From contig CM056742.1 of assembly GCA_029851415.1 (NCBI GenBank), positions 53,112,954-53,176,953 of the forward strand: a stretch of 64,000 nucleotides of DNA, written 5' to 3'. Below are positions 58,735 to 64,000 of this stretch, piece by piece; within the stretch, counting starts at the first letter, position 1; the number at the start of each line of letters is the position of its first letter. Source of the stretch: Eretmocerus hayati. Lineage: Eukaryota; Arthropoda; Insecta; Hymenoptera; Aphelinidae. The notes under the pieces were generated by a model, which made no database searches, was not told the DNA's origin, and was given only the letters and a program-made list of their open reading frames with translations. Position numbers and translations under genes: made by a program.

Positions 58735-59965
58735 TTGGGAAAATTGAGTGATTATGAAGCTCACAGGCTGAAAAGGGTTTCAGATAAATGTGTACCTCAC
58801 CAGAATAAAAATGATGAATTCTTGAAAGCAACTGATTTAATCAAATACGAGATTCAACTCTTAAAAAGTGCACGTACAGTAAAGCAAAGATATTTTGCGT
58901 TGTCAGATAAAATGGAGAAAACAATGCATGAAAAGTTAATTGATGCTGATGTAGTTTAATCTCAAATAGCCCTTGGAATAACCCAGCATTTTTAGTTGAA
59001 AAAGCGAACGAAGGGCAAAGATTAGTAGCAGATTTTCGGGTAGTCAATTCGCTAGCTGAAAAAGACGCGCATCCGACCCCGTATATGGACACCATTTTGA
59101 GAAAATTGAAAACGCGAAATATATAACTACTCTGGACTTATCCATGTCTTACCATCAAAGAAAGCTTAAAAAGATTTCGAGAAATATTTTTGCATTCACA
59201 GTTACCGGTAGAGGGCACTGGCAATTCAAAAGATTACTTATGGGTCTAGCTAACGCTGGAACCTGCTTTCAAAGATTAATTGATTCAATTATCGGAGACC
59301 TAGAGCCTCACGCGCACGGGTATTTAGACGATATTGTCCTGGTGACAGAGACGTTTGAGCAGCATTTAGAGCTACTAGAAGAATTATTAAATAAAATCGT
59401 GGGGGCAGGTCTTACGATCAATAGAGAAAAAAGTAAATTTTGTTGCCAAGGAGTCAAATTTTTAGGGAACATAGTGGACGAGCACGGTTTAAGAGTCGAT
59501 CCCGCGAAAACAGAAGCAATAAAAAATTATCCGAGGCCTAAAAATGCCAAACAAGTGAAGAGATTCACAGGTATTACATCATGGCACAGTAAATTCATCA
59601 AAAATTATGCGACGACGATTGTAGAGCCAATAAATCGTTGATTGAAAGAAGTCGCGAAATTTGAGTGGAAAGAGGAACGAGAAGAAGCGTTTTGCACGCT
59701 AAAAGAAGCATCAGTATCTGCAACCGTGCTCAGTATGCCAGTACCAGACGCTGAATTGTTCTTGCATACTGATGCATCAGACACTGGGATAGGCTCTATG
59801 CTTACACAGAAAGTTGATGGCAAAGAACGCGTACTTCGTTACGCGAGTCTATCACTTTCAAAAAAGAAAAAGTTTGGTCTGTCACAGAACGAGAATGTCT
59901 GGCTATTGAATGGAGTATTGAAAAATTTAGGCCGTATATTGAGAGAGAAAAGTTTACAGTTGTAA
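58735..59965 (+). pseudogene. Gypsy reverse transcriptase and RNase H
   Basis: 58735-58959 is the RT entry (KATDLIKYEIQLL..ARTVKQRYFALS). 59144-59641 has TVTGRGHWQFKRLLMGLANA, the YLDDIVLVTE catalytic box (~59320) and the thumb (RPKNAKQVKRFTG). 59642-59965 has the RNase H start with LHTDASDTGIGSMLTQ. A frameshift near 58957 and a TGA at 59639-59641 interrupt it, and the RNase H frame is lost near 59900 with the remainder legible in another frame to about 60100. Confidence 0.85.
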
Positions 59966-60449
59966 CAGACCACAGCGCGCTACAGTGGCTGTTCAACAAG
60001 AAAAATCCGGTGGGAGGATGGGCCCGTGACCTCGCGAGTTATTCGTTCTGGGTGATCCACCGTAAGGGACACTTAATGTTGTCCCTGATGCGCTCTCAAG
60101 AATGTTTGAAGACGACGCGATGGGTATCGGTTCAGTTGGAGTTCTTGAGAAAACATCAGATTAGTGGTACAAAAAGAGATTTTTTCAAATTTTGAAACAT
60201 CCAAAGAGATACAGAGATTGGAAGATTATGGATGGTAGAATTTAAAAATATAGGCCAGATCACGAATTTAATGAGATAATTGATGATTTAGATGCGTGGA
60301 AATCAGTGGTTCCAGGAGAAAACCGCGCAAAAATAATCAAAGGAAGCCATGAGGAGCCATCAGCCGGTCATATGGGCAAACAGTAAACGTATAGAAAGGT
60401 CGCGCAGTCGTACTATTGGCCCGGTATTCTTCTAGACGTTGCGATTAAC

Positions 60450-61154
60450 GTGAAAAATTGCGATAGTTGCGCGTTATATAAGGTAGATCAACGCGGTCAG
60501 ATAGGTATGATGGGTACGCGCACAGTTGACAGGCCAATGAAAATTATAGCTATGGATTTAATGGGACCATTTCCAAAATCGAGAGAACAGTCTGAATATT
60601 TACTTATTTCCGAGTGTATTTTTAGCCGTTATATAAACTGCGTACCACTGCGTGAAGAGACTGGTCAAGCGGTTCAGAATGTATTTGAGAATGTATTATG
60701 TACACATGATGGTACACCAGGAATTTTGATTAGCGATAATGAGTTAGAGCTCAAAAATGAATTAATAAGTAAATTCTGCGGAAAAAACGGTATAGAGCAT
60801 GAATTCACCCCTAGTTTCCATCCCCAATCAAATCAAGTGAAACGAGTCGATCGAGATATGAGGACTATGATAGCAATTTTTGCCGAAAATCACAAAGAAT
60901 GGAAAAAGCATATTCAACAGTTTCGATTTTGTCACAATTCGAATTTTTCAAGTTCGGCCGAAAAATCACCAGCGTTCATGATTAATGCGAGTGAAATCAA
61001 AGCGCTAAAATTATGGAGAAGACGCGTGGAAATATCCGGGGAAAGCTTGAAGAATTCCATGAAGAACGGTGATCAAACCGAATTAATAGAGTCATTAAAA
61101 GATTTGGAAGGAGCAGAAACCAGTTCAGGATCAAATTCAGGAAATAAGTTATAA
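60450..61154 (+). pseudogene. Gypsy integrase
   Basis: CDSCALYK is the C-terminal half of the HHCC zinc finger. The catalytic core has IAMDLMGPFPKS (first Asp) and LISDNELE (second Asp; the usual Gly of SDNG is replaced by Glu). The region of the third acidic residue reads HPQSNQVKR, where the expected Glu is Lys. Stops upstream (before 60440) separate it from RNase H. The enzyme would be inactive. Confidence 0.8.
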
Positions 61155-61560
61155 ATCGAATCAGAAAATCAGAATTTAAGTCAATCAAATGAGCGCTCGC
61201 GAATCGATGAGCCAGAGAAATTCGTTATTCAACACGAGAAGCTCAATTCAGATTTTATTGTTTCTCAGGAATCAATGAAAAATTGGTCAGATCATATGTG
61301 TAAGTTACCCGAGGTATGCAAATTATGCCGATAAGGTAGATCTCATCGATATTTTGACTCCATCGCTCGATTTGATGAAATACATTCAATGAATGAATTT
61401 ATCGTTTTTTCGGGCCACTTATAACCGTCGCGCTCAGGCGGAGATCGCAGTTTGACAAGTGTCAAACTGCGACCTTCGAAGCTCCACTTTCATAGTGGCT
61501 GCATCACGAAGGGATTCTTTATTTTTCTTGGATTTTTTTTCATTTTTTATTGATAGACTG
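61155..61560. other. Pol tail and spacer with perfect palindrome
   Basis: The first ~150 bp read as a degraded polar pol tail. At 61445-61472 lies a perfect inverted repeat: TCGCAGTTTGACA, two bases, then its exact complement. Confidence 0.6.
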
Positions 61561-61581
61561 ACAGAGAGATGAAAAAATTCT

Positions 61582-61656
61582 TCCTCGGGCGGGACTTGAA
61601 CCTCGCAATCTCCGTTACTCCGGACCGGCGCCTCAACCAATTAGACCACCGAGGCG
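61582..61656 (-). ncRNA. tRNA-like sequence (relic or SINE head)
   Basis: On the minus strand: CCTCGGTGGTCTAATTGGTT (A-box-like), then AGGTTCAAGTCCCGCCCGAG (B box with acceptor 3' strand). Acceptor pairing is six of seven. T and anticodon stems contain mismatches and position 33 is not U in the best fold, so it is not a confident tRNA and I give no anticodon. Confidence 0.45.
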
Positions 61657-61679
61657 ATTGCGTATTCACTCCCTCGGGG

Positions 61680-61889
61680 AAGCCTTATAATACGCACGAG
61701 CAATCATCACATCAGCAGCGGAAAGAAGATTCGGCGTCGCCAAGTGCCGGCAGCGAATCTCCCCACCCCGCAGAGGCGGCACGTGCCCGAAATAAGAGCC
61801 GGCAGAAGCCGCGAGGAGCTGCAGGTGAGCCGACCGCGCGCACGAAAGGGCCGATAACGAGATCCAAATCCAAAGCTAAATGTGACTAG
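61680..61889 (+). CDS. Short basic frame ending ITRSKSKAK
   Basis: GC-rich frame encoding an Ala/Arg/Ser-rich peptide (SPHPAEAARARNKSRQKPRG) and ending GPITRSKSKAKCD. Similar TRSKS phrases occur near gag starts or pol ends of LTR elements, so it may be a retroelement fragment. No start is certain: the upstream part of the open frame crosses the tRNA-like sequence. Confidence 0.35.
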   Translation, partial: KPYNTHEQSSHQQRKEDSASPSAGSESPHPAEAARARNKSRQKPRGAAGEPTARTKGPITRSKSKAKCD

Positions 61890-61995
61890 AGCGTAGATAA
61901 AAACAAAGTGACTAGAGTGTGTATAAAGTTAAGTGACTAGAGTGAAGATTGAAACTAAGTGCGTAATTCTAAGAGTTAAAATAAGTGACTAGGAG
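61880..61995 (+). repeat. Iterated AAGTGACTAGAGTG motif
   Basis: Four diverged copies near 61882, 61907, 61932 and 61985, irregularly spaced. Confidence 0.6.
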
Positions 61996-62013
61996 TTTGA
62001 CGAAGTGAGTAAA

Positions 62014-63262
62014 ATGGGACTTACGAAAGAGGCAGTGATTAAGTGGTTAGCTAAAGACAGTTAACAGAAGCAAGAACAAGGTGAAAACGGCAACCCTACG
62101 ACGCACGCGGGTGAGCAGGACAAAGTCTGTGAAAGTGCTGGAGTGGTTGTGCCTTTGGACACCCAGGGCGACGTTGACAACGTCGCGAGAGTGCCGGCAC
62201 CTAACAGCCCCATCGTGATTGCGACAATGCCACCCGCGCGCCAGCAAGAGGCTAACATCACCTCCGAGGATATCGCCGAATTTCACGTGCGTAAACGTTC
62301 ACGTGAATAGTCAGCTTTAGTGCGAAGCCTGAAAGCCATGGCACAGAGCCTTGGAGAGAGAGAGAGATCGTCGCCGGCGCGAGATGGAAACGCGCGTGGC
62401 ATCGACAACAACAACAACACCTACGCCCGAATTCCAAGAAGAACAGCAACAAGTGAGGAAAGCGCGCGCCGACGCTCATGCAGCTGCAGCTGCAGCAGAG
62501 CTCAACGGCGCCGTCAACAATGCACGAATGGGATTGGAGGTGCAATGTAGTCTCGCCCTTCAAGTTCATCAACGCAATCATTTTTCGCGGCTTCGGGAAC
62601 GCGAGTATCAAGCGCGGGTGGAACGAGAGAGACAGCAGGTCTTCAATAGATTCGCGATTGATCTGCCTCGGGCCATCCAGAATGCCGAGCAGATGCACCA
62701 ATCGTTGGAGTATAGGGCAGGTATGTTGGATGCGTGGGAAGAAAATCTCAAGTAGCGTGAGGTAGCAGTCCACGCACGTGAACAACATTTGCAGCGACCA
62801 GCTGATCGTTGGGCAGCAGAATGCCGCAATCTGGAACGAAGATTGCGCGAAGAAAAGGCACGCGCAATATTTCAAAATCAGCGTGCGCCACCCGCTCCAA
62901 CGCCTGCAAATAATCATCATCGTATATCCGCAACAATGCGGGTCGATTTTAATCTTTATGCGCGAGAGTATTCGCAAGATCGTGTAATCCTCGAGGAGAT
63001 TGAAGATGAGCCACCCACACCAGCAGCTGCAGAGCCACTCCAGCAGTCACAACAGCAAGACAATAACCCAAAATGGAGGCCGATCAAGGGATACCGCTTG
63101 GCACCAGAGCGAGAAGTACGCGTGTATATTACGCAAGCTGAGCGGATTCGTCGAGCAGAAGAATTGAATGAAGCATTCAGAATCAGGAGTATCGAGCAGA
63201 AAACATTGAACAAGGCGTGGGTGGATAAACATTTTCTGCCACACGCAAAAAACAAATCATGA
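62014..63262 (+). pseudogene. Coiled-coil protein of unknown origin, broken
   Basis: From ATG 62014 (MGLTKEAVIKWLAKDS) the phase is interrupted by TAA 62062-62064 and TAG 62308-62310. A GA run near 62352-62364 then marks a phase change. The second part has a Thr/Pro stretch, long Glu/Arg/Ala-rich helices (QQQVRKARADAHAAAAAAEL, REQHLQRPADRWAAECRNLE) and a basic C terminus ending HFLPHAKNKS; a TAG at 62753-62755 interrupts it. It is GC-richer than its surroundings. The layout (short N-terminal domain, linker, coiled coil, basic end) could suit a retroelement Gag, but no capsid or zinc-knuckle motif is seen. Function unknown. Confidence 0.5.
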
Positions 63263-63581
63263 GTTGGCTCGGTGGCGCCACGGTCTCGCTCGGTGCTTCC
63301 CCCACTGGCGCTCCCAGTGCTCAGCAGCGGTGTGTTTGGCGGCGAGCACGGGAAAAATCCGTGCTCGCACCGAATTTCGGATTGATGAGCTCGCGGCGCA
63401 GCAGAAGAAAGCAGCCGAACTCGGCAGCCGGGTCATCTGTATTGATCTGTATCTGCTTTCGGATTGATTTGTGGATCATATAAGCATTGTGTTGCATTGG
63501 TCTGCAACAAATTATGCACATGAATGACATGTGATTGATTGGGAGGCAGTGATTTTGCATGATATTTGCATATTTTGATGA

Positions 63582-63587
63582 AATAAA
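63582..63587 (+). terminator. Possible polyadenylation signal
   Basis: AATAAA about 320 bp after the end of the coiled-coil frame, with a GT-containing stretch downstream. Confidence 0.35.
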
Positions 63588-63599
63588 AGTGTTCAGTGA

Positions 63600-64000
63600 G
63601 TTTTCTGATCAGCTGTGGAATGCAGTCAGCTCATGTATTTTGTGTACATCATAGCAATATTCAACCCATTTGTGTAGAACATTGCAACTTCTTTGAAAAA
63701 TATTAGGGAAAAGTTATGTAGAGTTATTTCATCCTTCATCCTTATTCACCGCTGGTCAAGTTCTGACTTCGAAGACTAGATTTTATTCATGAATGCCAGT
63801 GGATTACTCTTCAAGACCTCTAAAGATCTTTGGAGTGCTAAACTATTATAATAACAATTGACAGGAATTGTGCTTTAGTAAATTGAAAGAATCTGAATCA
63901 GTTCTAGTGATAATTTTGAAGTTCATCAAAAATCTCTACTGTGATGATTGAGGTTGAAAGATCAAATTTTCTTCTCTGGACTTGCAACTAATATTCTCAC
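63600..64000. other. Unassigned AT-rich sequence
   Basis: No gene or repeat recognised. Confidence 0.4.

Larger units (their letters stand above)
44178..61154 (+). mobile_element. Decayed Ty3/gypsy retrotransposon with nested insertions
   Basis: Gag, protease, RT/RNase H and integrase regions occur in Ty3/gypsy order on the plus strand. Three insertions split it: 45858-46144, 46814-47114 and 47426-58344. Without them it would be about 5.5 kb. Stops and frameshifts are scattered through gag and pol. Flanking LTRs were not recognised. Confidence 0.85.

Noticed and set aside
61582..61656. Functional tRNA gene
   Set aside because: Several stem mismatches and no U33 before a plausible anticodon.

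Overview
This window reads as transposon-dense eukaryotic DNA, most likely from an arthropod and probably an insect. The grounds are an intron-bearing pogo/Tigger-type transposase, Penelope-like elements with GIY-YIG ends, a Ty3/gypsy element, a Helitron-like insertion, a piggyBac-type MITE and many long foldback elements, in AT-rich DNA with no operons or compact genes. I found no convincing host gene, rRNA or intact tRNA. Nearly every coding stretch belongs to a mobile element, and most carry stop codons or frameshifts.

Layout. 1-1520: diverged satellite built from ~178 bp monomers in ~534 bp trimers. 1715-3690: a ~0.65 kb sequence repeated in direct orientation. ~4290-8600: pogo/Tigger element on the minus strand with five recognisable exons and three in-frame stops. 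9158-10480, 11598-13364 and 13365-15625: three large foldback elements, the last carrying a palindromic array of a short iterated motif. 16735-17380: nearly perfect 300 bp inverted repeat. 19180-20240: another member of the foldback family. 20348-23282: a ~3 kb element with inverted ends and ~320 bp tandem repeats. 24048-28241: complete DNA transposon with ~605 bp TIRs, an 8 bp target duplication and one large transposase frame broken once. 28750-34325: an inverted pair of Penelope-like elements bounded by a 10 bp target duplication, inserted in a foldback-family sequence. 34872-39280: second long-TIR DNA transposon with a decayed transposase, holding a Tc1/mariner-type MITE that itself holds a smaller MITE.

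39844-41177 is an uninterrupted (ATG)n array of about 445 units, followed by ~725 bp purine-rich tandem repeats to 42790. 44178 to about 61154 is one decayed Ty3/gypsy element opened by three later insertions: a retroposed fragment (45858-46144), a piggyBac-type MITE (46814-47114) and a ~10.9 kb Helitron-like insertion (47426-58344). The last contains a young LTR element (49473-57351) that has no recognisable gag or pol. 61445-63600 holds a perfect 28 nt palindrome, a tRNA-like sequence and a broken GC-rich coiled-coil reading frame of unknown origin.

For several insertions the order of events is visible from target duplications, restored reading frames, or a related copy without the insertion.
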